A stretch of DNA of 64,000 bases from Rubrobacter tropicus (GCF_011492945.1 NZ_CP045119.1:1116001-1180000), one strand, 5' to 3'; positions 22,893 through 31,862 are shown, counted from the stretch's first letter. Numbers and translations are program-made. Notes: generated by a model from the sequence alone, not told the origin.

Positions 22893-25001
22893 ATGAGGCT
22901 CATAGTCGCGGAGAAGCCGTCCGTCGGGCGGGACATAGCCGGCGCTTTAGGCGGGGGACGCAAGGGCAAGGGCTCGGTTACGGGAAACGGGTGGACGGTC
23001 ACGTGGGCGCTCGGGCACCTGGCCGAGCTCGCGCCGCCCGACGCCTACGGCGAGGTGTACAAGAGGTGGCGGCTCGAGACGTTGCCGATCCTGCCGGAGA
23101 AGTTCAAGGTAAGGGTCACGCCCAAGACGCGGGATCAGTTCGGCGTCGTCAAGGGGCTCATGCAGGACCCTGTCGTCACCGAGGTCGTCAACGCCTGCGA
23201 CGCCGGGCGGGAGGGCGAGCTCATCTTCGCGTACCTGTACGGGCTCTCCGGGTGCAAAAAGCCCGTCCTCAGGCTCTGGATCTCCTCGCTCACCCACGAG
23301 GCGATCCGCTCTGGCTTCGACTCGCTTAGAGACGGGGCCCGCATGAAACCGTTGGAGGACGCGGCCCGCAGCCGCGGCGAGGCCGACTGGGTGGTCGGCA
23401 TGAACGCCACCCGCGCCTACTCCGTCCGCTTCGGCCGCCCGGGCAACGTCCTCTCCGTAGGCCGCGTCCAGACCCCCACCCTGAAGCTCCTCGTCGACCG
23501 CGAGGGGGAGATAGAGGCCTTCAAGCCCGAGAAGTTCTGGACCGTACACGCCCGCTTCGGCCGCGAGGGCGACACCTACGACGGCGCCTGGTTCAAGGGC
23601 AAGCAGAACCGCCTCGACAACCGCGAGGCCGCCGAAAAGATCTCCGAGAAGGTCCGCGGCGGCACGGGCGTCGTAAAGAAGGCCGAGAAAAAGACCGCAA
23701 CCGAGAAGCCGCCGCTCCTCTACGACCTGACCGAGCTCCAGCGCCACGCCAACTCCCGCTTCGGCTTCACCGCCGAGCGGACCTTGAAGGCCGCCCAGTC
23801 GCTCTACGAGGGGAAGAAGCTGATAACGTACCCGCGGACCTCCAGCCGCTACCTCTCGGGGGACATGATCGGGGGCCTCAAAAAACGCGTCGAGGCCGCC
23901 GGCGGCCTACCCGAGCTCTCGCCCTTCGCTGAGAGGCTGCTCGATAAGCCGAAACTCCCCATCACCCCGCGCATCGTGAACGACTCGAAGGTTACCGACC
24001 ACCACGCCATCGTCCCTACCAACAAGAAGTCCTCTGGGAACCTCCCATCCGACGAGGCGAAGGTCTACGACCTCGTCGCGCGGCGCTTTCTCGCGGTCTT
24101 CCTACCGGCTGCCCGCTTCGAGAACACCACAGTAGTGACGGAGGTTCGGGAAGAGACGTTCCTGAGCAAGGGGCGGGTCGTGCTGGAGGCCGGTTGGCGG
24201 GCCCTCTACCCCGGCGGCGTCGGCGGGAAGAAGGAGCAGGAGCCGCCCGTCCTGCCCCCCATAGAGGCCGGGCAGGAGTGGGACGTCAAGAAGACCGGCG
24301 TCAAGGAGGGGGAGACGAAGCCCCCGCCCCGCTACTCCGAATCGGCCTTGCTCGGGGCCATGGAGACGGCGGGCAAGCTCGTCGAGGACGAAGAGCTCCG
24401 CCAGCAGATGAAGGACTCGGGGCTCGGGACGCCGGCCACGCGGGCCGCCACCATCGAGCGGCTCATAAGGGTGGGCTACGTCGAGCGGGAGAAGAAGTCC
24501 CTGGTGCCCACTCAGAAGGGAAGGTCCCTAATCTCCCTTCTCGGAGACAGCCCGCTCGGCTCGCCCGAGCTCACCGCCCGCTGGGAGGAGCGGCTGGCGA
24601 GGATGGAGAAGGGGGCCGAGGGGCGACCGGACTTCATGGCCGACATAACCCGTTTCGCAACCTCCCTCGTCGACGAGGTCCGCGGGATGCAGGGCGAGCG
24701 TGTGGCGGCGCCAACTCGTGCCACCCGGGAGCCGCTCGGGACCTGCCCGAAGTGCGGCTCGCCCGTGATCGAGACGAAAAAATCCTACGGTTGCTCGGCC
24801 TGGAAAAAGAACCGCTGCGATTTCGCCATCTGGAAGCAGGTCTCGGGCAAACGCCTCAGCCAATCCCAGGCAAAGCAACTCCTGACCAACCGCCGCACCC
24901 CGCAGCTAAAGGGCTTCAGGAGCAAGGCCGGAAAGCCCTACTCCGCGGCGCTCAAGCTCGACGAGGACAACAAGGTAAGGCTCGACTTCGAGAGGCGCTG
25001 A
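22893..25001 (+). CDS. topB: DNA topoisomerase III (type IA)
   Basis: 702 aa. Toprim domain opens RLIVAEKPSVGRDIA with metal-binding DAGREGE (103-109). The catalytic tyrosine is Y313 in LITYPRTSSRYL, and the helicase-like clamp region includes LGTPATRAATIERL. The C-terminus carries a zinc ribbon (CPKCGSPVIE, then CSAWKKNRC) and a TopB tail. It decatenates and relaxes single-strand-containing DNA. A TATACT -10 at 22880-22885 ends seven bases before the ATG, so translation may start on a leaderless mRNA. Common on both chromosomes and mobile elements; the composition here is chromosomal. Confidence 0.94.
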   Translation: MRLIVAEKPSVGRDIAGALGGGRKGKGSVTGNGWTVTWALGHLAELAPPDAYGEVYKRWRLETLPILPEKFKVRVTPKTRDQFGVVKGLMQDPVVTEVVNACDAGREGELIFAYLYGLSGCKKPVLRLWISSLTHEAIRSGFDSLRDGARMKPLEDAARSRGEADWVVGMNATRAYSVRFGRPGNVLSVGRVQTPTLKLLVDREGEIEAFKPEKFWTVHARFGREGDTYDGAWFKGKQNRLDNREAAEKISEKVRGGTGVVKKAEKKTATEKPPLLYDLTELQRHANSRFGFTAERTLKAAQSLYEGKKLITYPRTSSRYLSGDMIGGLKKRVEAAGGLPELSPFAERLLDKPKLPITPRIVNDSKVTDHHAIVPTNKKSSGNLPSDEAKVYDLVARRFLAVFLPAARFENTTVVTEVREETFLSKGRVVLEAGWRALYPGGVGGKKEQEPPVLPPIEAGQEWDVKKTGVKEGETKPPPRYSESALLGAMETAGKLVEDEELRQQMKDSGLGTPATRAATIERLIRVGYVEREKKSLVPTQKGRSLISLLGDSPLGSPELTARWEERLARMEKGAEGRPDFMADITRFATSLVDEVRGMQGERVAAPTRATREPLGTCPKCGSPVIETKKSYGCSAWKKNRCDFAIWKQVSGKRLSQSQAKQLLTNRRTPQLKGFRSKAGKPYSAALKLDEDNKVRLDFERR

Positions 25002-25034
25002 TCGCATCAAGACCTCAACGGGACTCCGGGATCC

Positions 25035-25168
25035 GCGCGGTCGGCTATCGGCCCGCTCCGGCTTCGCCTCCGCTCTCAGCGGTCGGCTTTTTTGTTCTTG
25101 CTGAAAGCCGACCGCTGATGGCTGAAAGCTTTGCGGAGAGGTTCTACCTCTCTGCAAACCGCTTTAGT
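25035..25168. repeat. composite ~130-bp intergenic repeat, copy 2
   Basis: Same order of parts as 18592-18721. The central part folds as CAGCGGTCGGCTTT (25077-25090) / AAAGCCGACCGCTG (25104-25117), a perfect 14-bp stem that begins its loop with a T run, so it could terminate topB transcription. It ends in TTTGCGGAGAGGT-tct-ACCTCTCTGCAAA and CCGCTTTAG. Confidence 0.8.
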
Positions 25169-25174
25169 GCATAC

Positions 25175-25453
25175 TCACCATTCCGTTAGCGGGGCGAGTC
25201 GGTCCGTCGTGGCCTGCGACTTCTCTGCCTTGCGCGGGCGAGTGGTCTGCAACTGTCGCACGTCTTCGGCCCATGCGGTCAACGCCTCGCTAGCGGTGGC
25301 GTGTTCTTCGAGATAAAGAACGCCGGCGATTCCGTGTCGATTGGTCAAGGGGTTCTTCCGACGCTTCAAGGCGTTCCGGCGCACGCCCTTAGATTTCCCG
25401 CACCCGACGTTGCCTCTTCCTTCCAACTCATAGTTCACATCGGCATCCAGCAC
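25175..25453 (-). CDS. hypothetical basic protein (about 92 aa)
   Basis: Reads GRGNVGCGKSKGVRRNALKR, then NRHGIAGVLYLEEHATASEA and a charged helix to the end. Basic N-terminal half, acidic middle; no family recognised. No convincing RBS; GTG or CTG starts are possible near 25450. It lies in a stretch whose GC and codon use differ from the flanks, which makes a transferred or decaying gene plausible. It could also be a chance frame. Confidence 0.35.
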   Translation of the reverse strand: MLDADVNYELEGRGNVGCGKSKGVRRNALKRRKNPLTNRHGIAGVLYLEEHATASEALTAWAEDVRQLQTTRPRKAEKSQATTDRLAPLTEW

Positions 25454-25652
25454 GGGTACCCCGACGTGGCGCGGCGATGGAGGAACTTGGTGCCCGCCTT
25501 TAGGGGTGAAAAGTGGGGAAAGGGAAAGGAGGAGTGGACACCAAGTGACTTACATTCGTACCGCACATAGTCCGGATGTTCAATCTTAGAAGTCGCTGAT
25601 CGGGCGAGATTGGCCCGAAGTATGCATCACAACGGCGCGGCTGGTTGCTACG

Positions 25653-25883
25653 ATGGTTATATTGGCACTTGGGCTGGGAGAGCGCTTGACAGTGACGATA
25701 ACTGCGGACGATCGTATTGCCACGCTGACGTGGTTGGCCGAGGCGTTGGAGGGCGCCCGCGCGCAGGGTGAGACGGGCGTCTTCAGGTATCTGGAAGCGG
25801 TCTTTGAGGATGTGGTGTTCGAGATGGAGTCTGCTTCACGCAGCGCTCGACGTATTGCCGCCAACGCGAGGCAAGCGGTCTAG
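25653..25883 (+). CDS. hypothetical small protein (76 aa)
   Basis: The product includes LTWLAEALEGARAQGETGVF and ends SARRIAANARQAV, a mostly helical acidic/amphipathic protein without cysteines. The start is uncertain (ATG 25653 or TTG 25686) and no clear RBS is visible. Located in the lower-GC island and overlapping the 3' end of the convergent Excalibur-domain gene by four bases. No function is proposed. Confidence 0.4.
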   Translation: MVILALGLGERLTVTITADDRIATLTWLAEALEGARAQGETGVFRYLEAVFEDVVFEMESASRSARRIAANARQAV

Positions 25884-26350
25884 CGATAACAGTAGCCGTT
25901 GCGCTTGACGGGGTACTCCGGCAAGCAACTACCGTCCGGCATGGCGAGTACCGGTCCGTGTGCCGGACCGCCCGACTGTAACAGATCGCTGTTGCGGCGC
26001 GGTGTGCGTTGCGCGTTGCCGTCTTCGGTGTCGTCCCTTCCGGTTCCGATGGCTGCGGCGACGGGTGTTTCGTCTCTTGCGCGGTTGTCGTAGTCCGTGC
26101 TTTCGCACGCCACGCCGTCGTCCGGCCCTTCGTCCTCGTCTAGTACGTCGGGGTCTGACGGGTTCTGCCTCAACGCGGCCTGTGCTTCTGCCTGTGAGCG
26201 GAAGTCGCCGCAGTCTCGACCGATGGTGGGGTCTTCGTCCTGCGCGTATGCGGGCGTGGCGGTGTTGAGCGTACGCTCGTAGGTGATGCGACCCACGACG
26301 CCGACCACGAGCACCAACACGGCGGCGACGATGAATAGCCTGCTTCCCAT
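25880..26350 (-). CDS. membrane-anchored Excalibur-domain protein
   Basis: 156 aa. Residues 5-22 form a hydrophobic anchor or uncleaved signal. An Excalibur calcium-binding module runs about 45-84: DCGDFRSQAEAQAAL, then the Asp-rich loop DPDVLDEDEGPDDGVACES with C47 and C82 as the expected disulfide pair. The C-terminal region has a second Cys pair (SCLPEY, NGYCYR). Extracellular calcium- or wall-associated role is inferred. The loop is longer than the standard DxDxDGxxCE. Confidence 0.7.
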   Translation of the reverse strand: MGSRLFIVAAVLVLVVGVVGRITYERTLNTATPAYAQDEDPTIGRDCGDFRSQAEAQAALRQNPSDPDVLDEDEGPDDGVACESTDYDNRARDETPVAAAIGTGRDDTEDGNAQRTPRRNSDLLQSGGPAHGPVLAMPDGSCLPEYPVKRNGYCYR

Positions 26351-26398
26351 CCCGACGGCATTGTACGTCAGAAGTGCATCAGCGATGCTGGGGCATCC

Positions 26399-26417
26399 CG
26401 CCGACGGTCCGTCGGCG
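26399..26417. promoter_or_regulatory. perfect palindrome between divergent genes
   Basis: CGCCGACGG-T-CCGTCGGCG, 9-bp arms, between the Excalibur gene (minus) and the FAD oxidase operon (plus). Suitable for a dimeric repressor; the binder is unknown. Confidence 0.4.
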
Positions 26418-26468
26418 TGAGAAAGACTTAACGGTCGTTCCGGATCGGTGCGTTACACTCTTGCCTCT

Positions 26469-27710
26469 ATGAAGGTTATCGTCGTCGGGGCCGGGCTTGC
26501 CGGCCTTACTTGCGCAAAGGTGTTGAGAGAGAGTGGCGCCGAGGTCGTCGTCTTCGAGGCTTCGGACGGCGTCGGCGGTCGCGTGCGCACGGACGAGAAG
26601 GACGGGTTCCTGCTCGACCGGGGCTTTCAGGTGTACTTCACGTCTTATCCGGTCTCGAAGAGGCACCTGGACTATGCGGCGCTCGACTTCCGCGTCTTCG
26701 ACCCGGGGGCCATCGTTCACCGGGGCGAAGAGCGGAGCGTGCTCTCGGACCCCGTCCGCGACCCGAAGGCGTTCTTGCCGACGCTGCTCTCGGGTGACGC
26801 CACCTTCGGGGACAAGCTCCGCACCGTCGGGGTGGCGGCGAAGACGTTGCCCGGGACGGCCACGAGCGCGGGGCGCGAGAACGGGGGGGCCGACGTCTCG
26901 ACGCTCGAGTATCTGAGATCGTCCGGGTTGTCCGAGCGGTACATAGACTCGTTTTTCAGGCCGTTTTATGGTGGGATCACGCTCAACCGGACCCTGACGA
27001 CGAGCTCCCGCGTCCTGCGCTTCACCTTCAGGATGCTCGCCACCGGCCGGACCGTCGTTCCGGCGCTGGGGATGGGTGAGATCCCCAAACATCTGGCTTC
27101 CCACTTGCCGGAGGAGGACGTTCATCTGGGCAGCCCGGTCGGCTCGCTCCTGCGCGAGAACGGGCGGGTACGTGGTGTTGCGGTAAACGGTCGGGAGCAC
27201 GAGGCCGACGCCGTCGTCGTCGCCACCGACGCGCCGACCGCCGGCGACCTCACCGGAGAGAGGACCCCCGAGGGTTCGGTCGGGGAGGTCTGCCTGTACT
27301 ACGAGACGAGCGGGCTCGACGACGGGAGGAAGATCCTGCTGAACGCCGACGAGGTCCCCTTCGTCAACAACGCCTCCGAGATGAGCAACGTCTCCGAAAA
27401 GTACGCCCCGCCGGGGCGACACCTCCTCTACGCCGTCGCCCTGACCGGGCTCGACAGGCCCGACGACGAGCTCCTGCGGCGGGGTGTGGAGGACGTGAGC
27501 CGGTGGTACCCGGACGCCGAGTTCCGGCCGCTGGGCCTGAGGCGCATCCCCTACGGCCAGTTCGCCCAGCCGCCTGGCGTCCACGAGGGGTTGCCGGGCA
27601 ACCGGACGCGGACGCCGGGGCTCTTCCTGGCGGGCGAGTACACGGAAGATTCCTCCATCAACGGGTCCATGTTGTCCGGGGAGAAGGCCGCTGCGGAGGC
27701 GCTGCGATGA
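26469..27710 (+). CDS. FAD-dependent amine oxidase/protoporphyrinogen-oxidase-like protein
   Basis: 413 aa. N-terminal Rossmann motif VVGAGLAGLTCAKVL (GAGLAG 7-12) with FEASDGVGGRVRT, and a C-terminal FAD loop GLFLAGEYTEDSSINGSMLSG-type segment. It belongs to the flavin amine oxidase superfamily, near carotenoid/phytoene and protoporphyrinogen oxidases; the exact substrate is open. The stop overlaps the ATG of the ABC ATPase (ATGA), so it is in an operon with an ABC-2 exporter. A -10-like TACACT at 26454-26459 lies 10 bases before the ATG, suggesting a very short or absent leader. Confidence 0.87.
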   Translation: MKVIVVGAGLAGLTCAKVLRESGAEVVVFEASDGVGGRVRTDEKDGFLLDRGFQVYFTSYPVSKRHLDYAALDFRVFDPGAIVHRGEERSVLSDPVRDPKAFLPTLLSGDATFGDKLRTVGVAAKTLPGTATSAGRENGGADVSTLEYLRSSGLSERYIDSFFRPFYGGITLNRTLTTSSRVLRFTFRMLATGRTVVPALGMGEIPKHLASHLPEEDVHLGSPVGSLLRENGRVRGVAVNGREHEADAVVVATDAPTAGDLTGERTPEGSVGEVCLYYETSGLDDGRKILLNADEVPFVNNASEMSNVSEKYAPPGRHLLYAVALTGLDRPDDELLRRGVEDVSRWYPDAEFRPLGLRRIPYGQFAQPPGVHEGLPGNRTRTPGLFLAGEYTEDSSINGSMLSGEKAAAEALR

Positions 27711-28462
27711 GCGTCTCCAAGAAAGGCGTTCCCGCCCTCAAGGTCGAAAAGCTCAAGAAGACCTACAAGAACGGGTTCCGGGCGCTCGACGGTGTCTCTC
27801 TCGAGGTCGATGGCGGGAGGTTTTTCGGGCTGCTCGGGCCGAACGGGGCCGGGAAGACCACGCTCATAAACAGCATAGTGAGCCTTGCGCGGCCGGACTC
27901 GGGGACCGTCGAGGTCTACGGGAAGGACGCGTTCAAGGAGTTTCGGGAGGCGCGGCGCATGATCGGGGTCTCGCCGCAGGAGATCAACCTCGACAAGTTC
28001 CTCACCGTCCAGGAGGTCCTCACTTTCCACGCCGGCTATTACGGCGTTCCGAAGAAGAAGGCGAAGGACAAGGCCGAGGAGCTGCTCGAACGCTTCGGCC
28101 TCGTCGAGAAGCGCGACCAGAGGACGAACACGCTCTCTGGCGGGATGAAGCGGCGGGTGATGTTCGCCCGCGCCCTCATGCACGACCCGAAGGTGCTCTT
28201 CCTGGACGAGCCGACCGCGGGCGTCGACGTGGAGCTGCGTTACAGCCTCTGGGGCTACGTTCGCGAGCTCAACCGCGGCGGCATGACGATACTGCTTACG
28301 ACGCACTACCTCGAGGAGGCGGAGGCGCTTTGCGAGGAGATAGCGCTCATAGACGGCGGCAGGATCTCCGCCCAGGGCACGAGCGCGGAGCTGAAGGAGC
28401 GCTACGACGCGGCGAACGTCGAAGAGGTCTACATGAAGGTGATAGGCGATGCTTCTAACTGA
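27707..28462 (+). CDS. ABC-2 exporter ATP-binding protein
   Basis: 251 aa. Walker A GPNGAGKTT (44-52), Q-loop near SPQEIN, signature LSGGMKRRVMFARALMHDP, Walker B KVLFLDEPT and switch His in TTHYLEEAE. It belongs to the DrrA/NodI-like group that pairs with ABC-2 permeases. Start overlaps the FAD oxidase stop by ATGA, and its 3' end overlaps the permease start by 14 bp, so all three are translationally coupled. The exported substrate is unknown. Confidence 0.94.
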   Translation: MSVSKKGVPALKVEKLKKTYKNGFRALDGVSLEVDGGRFFGLLGPNGAGKTTLINSIVSLARPDSGTVEVYGKDAFKEFREARRMIGVSPQEINLDKFLTVQEVLTFHAGYYGVPKKKAKDKAEELLERFGLVEKRDQRTNTLSGGMKRRVMFARALMHDPKVLFLDEPTAGVDVELRYSLWGYVRELNRGGMTILLTTHYLEEAEALCEEIALIDGGRISAQGTSAELKERYDAANVEEVYMKVIGDASN

Positions 28463-29216
28463 CCGGACCTTCAGGACACTACTCTCGCGCGAGGTCCTGC
28501 GCTTCACGCGCGTCTGGATGCAGACGATACTGCCCCAGATCCTGACCTCCCTGCTCTACCTCGTCGTCTTCGGCATAGCCCTCGGCACCCGCATCAAAGA
28601 GATAGAGGGCGTCCCTTACCTGGAGTACATCCTCCCCGGCATAGCCCTGATGAGCCTCGTCACGAACTCGCAGATGAACTCGTCTTGGTCGGTCTTCGAC
28701 GCCAAGCGCGAGCGCTACATAGACGAGGTGCTCATAAGCCCGATGAGCAATTTGCAGATAGCGCTCGCGTACTCTTTGGGCGGGACCCTGCGGGGCGTGG
28801 TGATGGGTGCCTGCACGTTTCTCGTCGGCATCCCGTTCGTGGGTGTCGGCGTCCAGCACCCGGTGCTGCTCGTCGTCATCGGGCTCTTCGCCGCCTTCGC
28901 CTTCTCCTCCTTGGGGACGATGGTGGGCGCCCTGGCTACGAAGATAGAGCACATCTCGTTCTTGACCAGCATCGTGATCCAGCCGCTCACTTTCCTCGGC
29001 GGGGTCTTCTACTCCGTCGGGATGTTGCCGGACACGCTCAGGGTGGCCACGTTCTTCAACCCCATCTTCTACACCGTCGACGCGGCCCGCTTCGCCACCC
29101 TTGGCATCTCCGATTTGAACCCGTACCCCACGCTCGGGATGGTCTTCCTGATCTCCGTTCTGGCCTTCTGCGGCGCCTGGTGGGCCATAAGCCGCGGCCC
29201 GAACCTTCGCTACTGA
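28449..29216 (+). CDS. ABC-2 type permease
   Basis: 255 aa with six predicted membrane helices. The ABC-2 family signature region is LGGVFYSVGMLPDTLRVATF followed by NPIFYTVDAARFATLGI. It pairs with the upstream ATPase. The group includes DrrB/NodJ drug and lipo-oligosaccharide exporters. It is the last gene of the three-gene unit; the next gene is convergent, three bases away. Confidence 0.93.
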   Translation: MLLTDRTFRTLLSREVLRFTRVWMQTILPQILTSLLYLVVFGIALGTRIKEIEGVPYLEYILPGIALMSLVTNSQMNSSWSVFDAKRERYIDEVLISPMSNLQIALAYSLGGTLRGVVMGACTFLVGIPFVGVGVQHPVLLVVIGLFAAFAFSSLGTMVGALATKIEHISFLTSIVIQPLTFLGGVFYSVGMLPDTLRVATFFNPIFYTVDAARFATLGISDLNPYPTLGMVFLISVLAFCGAWWAISRGPNLRY

Positions 29217-29219
29217 GGT

Positions 29220-29537
29220 TTACCGGGCGTAGCTGGGGGTGACGCGGCGCCAGAGCCTGTCCAGGACTTCCGGGACGGGGCTCGAGGGGTCTTCGACCGC
29301 CCGAAGGGCCTCCAGAAGTGCCCCGAACTCGTCGCGGCACTCGCCGCAGATGTAGAGGTGTTCGTGGACAAGCGGCATGGCCTCCGAGGCGTTGAGGCCG
29401 GAGAGTTCCGCCTCTATAAAGCCGTCCACCCGCTCGAAGCAGTCGTCGCAGCCGAGCTTCTCCACCTCGCGGGTGTCGTCTATCTCTCCGACCACTGCTT
29501 TGAATATCTCTCTGTCGAACATATCTCTCTTTGACAT
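29220..29537 (-). CDS. zinc-finger anti-sigma-like protein
   Basis: 105 aa, soluble. Cysteine/histidine arrangement GCDDCFERVDGFIEAELSG followed by MPLVHEHLYICGECRDEF matches zf-HC2-type anti-sigma domains (HxxxCxxC), here H, C, C in HEHLYICGEC. No membrane helix follows, unlike RskA. It lies 24 bp downstream of a sigma-factor gene on the same strand, so it is its probable cytosolic antagonist, perhaps responding to thiol oxidation in the ZAS style. Function is inferred from motif and neighbour. Confidence 0.75.
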   Translation of the reverse strand: MSKRDMFDREIFKAVVGEIDDTREVEKLGCDDCFERVDGFIEAELSGLNASEAMPLVHEHLYICGECRDEFGALLEALRAVEDPSSPVPEVLDRLWRRVTPSYAR

Positions 29538-29561
29538 TAGATGCGCTTTGCCGGCATGGTC

Positions 29562-30167
29562 TTACCTACCGGCGAACGCCGCGAGCACGTCTTGCGGCGA
29601 GAGCATATCCTCCGCCATCCTCCGTTTCAGCCTCTTGCGGGCGTCGTGCAGCAGCTTGTAGACGGCGTTCCGGTTGCTGCCCATGCGGATGGCCACGATC
29701 TCCATCGGCATCCCGCCCATCGCGGCCAGCAGGGCCGTTCGTTGTCTCTCGGTCAACTCTTCGTCGATATACCGCCGCATCTGCGACATCAGCATCCCGC
29801 AGGTAGCCTCCCTCTCGGGGTCGGCCAGGGCGTCGGCGGGCTCGGCCTGAACGTGGCGCTCGACCGCGTCTTCGAGCGACACGTCGCGCCACCTCAGACG
29901 GCGCATCTCCGCGAAGGCGACCCTTACGGCGATCTTCTGCGACCAGACGGTGAAGCGCGAATCGCCCCTGAAAGAATCCAGGTTATCGAGGATCTTGATG
30001 AGCGCCTCCTGGGCGAAGTCTTCGACGGAAGGGTCCGCGTATCCCAACCTCCCGCGCAGGCCGGCCCTCAGGCCGCGTACCAGAACGCGACGGAGGTCAG
30101 CGATTGCCTCGTCTCTTCGGGAGCCTCGTAGCTCGGCGAGCCACTGATCGTTGCTGCGCTCGTTCAC
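29562..30167 (-). CDS. ECF-like RNA polymerase sigma factor
   Basis: 201 aa from GTG 30167; the frame stays open upstream to 30548 but that part is low-complexity and overlaps the zinc-ribbon gene. Region 2: DPSVEDFAQEALIKILDNLD and FTVWSQKIAVRVAFAEMRRL. Region 4: LTERQRTALLAAMGGMPME and MGSNRNAVYKLLHDARKRLK. It forms a unit with the downstream zinc-finger protein. The start lacks a strong RBS. Confidence 0.87.
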   Translation of the reverse strand: MNERSNDQWLAELRGSRRDEAIADLRRVLVRGLRAGLRGRLGYADPSVEDFAQEALIKILDNLDSFRGDSRFTVWSQKIAVRVAFAEMRRLRWRDVSLEDAVERHVQAEPADALADPEREATCGMLMSQMRRYIDEELTERQRTALLAAMGGMPMEIVAIRMGSNRNAVYKLLHDARKRLKRRMAEDMLSPQDVLAAFAGR

Positions 30168-30390
30168 AGGAAACCGTCCCTGCCGCCCACGCCGGCCATC
30201 ACCACGCCCATTGTACAAGAGCTGGCGCCCGGGCTCGCCCCCCGAACGGTCTTCCTCGCCGCGCCCCCCACCGGCCTTGCTTGGGGAGCAAGAAAAAAGC
30301 CAGGACCGGAAGGTAAGAGCCCGGTCTCCAACGCGCTCAATAAAAGTGATGGGTGTTACTTGATGGTGTAGGGCGAAGAAAGGATTGGAG

Positions 30391-30687
30391 ATGGAACGGA
30401 GGGAGTCCGGAGCCCGGGTTTGCCCGTTCTGCGAGGCGCGCGGGTTGCGGCCACGCGGTTTGCTGGCGCGTTGCGATTCCTGCGGTCGCGTCGTGGAAGC
30501 GGACGTTCTCGAGACCATGGACGAGATAGCCGCGCTGCCGGACGCCATCGGCGGTCACGCCTGCGAGTGCGGCCACCCCGAGATGCGGCGCCTCCCGGAT
30601 GGGGTGTATCACTGCCCGGCCTGCGGCTCGGAGGTCACGCCCGCCGCGACCGTATCCGGTCTCGAGAGAGGCGCAAGAAACGATTGA
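30391..30687 (+). CDS. double zinc-ribbon protein
   Basis: 98 aa. Two zinc ribbons: CPFC...CDSC in the N-terminal half and CECG...CPAC in the C-terminal half, separated by an acidic helix ADVLETMDEIAALPDA. GAAAGGA RBS precedes ATG 30391 (TTG 30385 is also possible). Such proteins usually bind nucleic acid or protein partners; no specific family is recognised. Divergent from the sigma factor gene. Confidence 0.65.
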   Translation: MERRESGARVCPFCEARGLRPRGLLARCDSCGRVVEADVLETMDEIAALPDAIGGHACECGHPEMRRLPDGVYHCPACGSEVTPAATVSGLERGARND

Positions 30688-30758
30688 TCGTGGCGTAAGG
30701 GTGGCGGTCCAACTTTTGCGTCACGCGGGTTGGCGGCCGAGAGAGAGGAGCAAGTCGT

Positions 30759-31793
30759 ATGAAACGCGCAGCAACTATTTTGTCGGGGGCGATCTTCGCC
30801 CTGTTGCTGGTCGCCGGGGGTAGCGCCGCTACCGCGAAGGCCGCCGCCGGGGTGCTGCCTGGCGCCATCGAGATAGACCGGGCGGGGAAGACGGCGACGT
30901 TCCCGCTGTTCGAGGGGAAGACCGCGACCGGGCAGGCGACGTGGTACGTGGTCACGGAGTCTTCCAACCGCGCCGACGCGGCCAGGCGCGGGGTCAACCA
31001 CGCGCCGAAGCTCGCCAACGCCCTCGGCACGAAGGCCGTCCAGCGGGTGACGGTGGCAGGTGGCCTCGTCAAGTTCCCAGGCACCGTGGACTTCCGGCCC
31101 GTTCACAGGGTGGTCGCCGGCCCCACCGGGTTCCCGCCGAGCGTGGCGACGCCTGGATCGGCCGGGGACGCGAGATACAGTCCCCTGATCTCGACGAACG
31201 GGCGCACCGTCCTCAACGCCGAGCAGATCGCCAACAACACGGGCCGCCACGACAAGGTCGTGCGCATAAACTTCAGGGCGAAGCAGGTCACCCTGGAGCT
31301 CACGGAGGGTCGACAGGGCGGGAAGAAGGTCCTCTACCTGAGCACCGATGCCTCCGACACGGGCGCGGCGGCGCTCGAAGCCTCGACCTTTGCCCCGAAC
31401 CTAGACGCGGCCCCCGGCGTCGCCTCCGACGAGGCGGACACCTCGGCCCGAACCGGGCTCGTCGCCGTGGTCAACGGCGCCACGGGCGCCAACAACCCGC
31501 AGCGCCAGGGACTCTCCTCGGCGCTCCTCGACGGGCAAGACCCGCTGAACATCCTGCAATGGCCGGCCACGCATCCCCGCTACAGCCCGCTCTGGGACGT
31601 GCATCCCGCGGTGTGGACCGCCGCGGCCACAAGCGCCGGAGAGCGCGCGCGGTTGGCCAGTTTCTCCGAGGTCGCCGGCGCCGTCGGGGACGGGCAGGTG
31701 GTCAGCGGCGGGGACGGACCGGCCAACGAGAGGCTGAACGGCCTCAAGGCCGGCGGCTTCGTCGTCAACTGCCCCATCATCGCGGAGTTCTAA
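30759..31793 (+). CDS. secreted conserved protein, unknown function
   Basis: 344 aa with a signal peptide (residues 1-29, KR then hydrophobic core, AKA). The mature part has paired segments GVNHAPKLANALGTKAVQRV, YSPLISTNGRTVLNA and, near the C-terminus, HPRYSPLWDVHPAVWT and GGFVVNCPIIAEF. The YSPLWDVH motif recurs in a group of secreted bacterial proteins without assigned function. No catalytic motif is recognised. GAGAGAGGAG RBS. It stands between the zinc-ribbon gene and the GH15 gene. Confidence 0.75.
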   Translation: MKRAATILSGAIFALLLVAGGSAATAKAAAGVLPGAIEIDRAGKTATFPLFEGKTATGQATWYVVTESSNRADAARRGVNHAPKLANALGTKAVQRVTVAGGLVKFPGTVDFRPVHRVVAGPTGFPPSVATPGSAGDARYSPLISTNGRTVLNAEQIANNTGRHDKVVRINFRAKQVTLELTEGRQGGKKVLYLSTDASDTGAAALEASTFAPNLDAAPGVASDEADTSARTGLVAVVNGATGANNPQRQGLSSALLDGQDPLNILQWPATHPRYSPLWDVHPAVWTAAATSAGERARLASFSEVAGAVGDGQVVSGGDGPANERLNGLKAGGFVVNCPIIAEF

Positions 31794-31806
31794 CCGCGCG
31801 GTATGC

Positions 31807-31830
31807 CCGGGGAGGTGGTCACCTCCCCGG
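31807..31830 (+). terminator. GC-rich hairpin
   Basis: CCGGGGAGGTG-gt-CACCTCCCCGG, perfect 11-bp stem 14 bases after the secreted-protein stop, without U tract. Could attenuate read-through into the GH15 gene. Confidence 0.45.
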
Positions 31831-31862
31831 CCCGCAACACGCAAAGAAGCAAGGAGAGAGGC

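Noticed and set aside
29562-30548. Sigma factor starting at 30548 (328 aa)
   Set aside because: The first 127 codons are low-complexity, overlap the zinc-ribbon gene and precede the sigma region 2; GTG 30167 is preferred.
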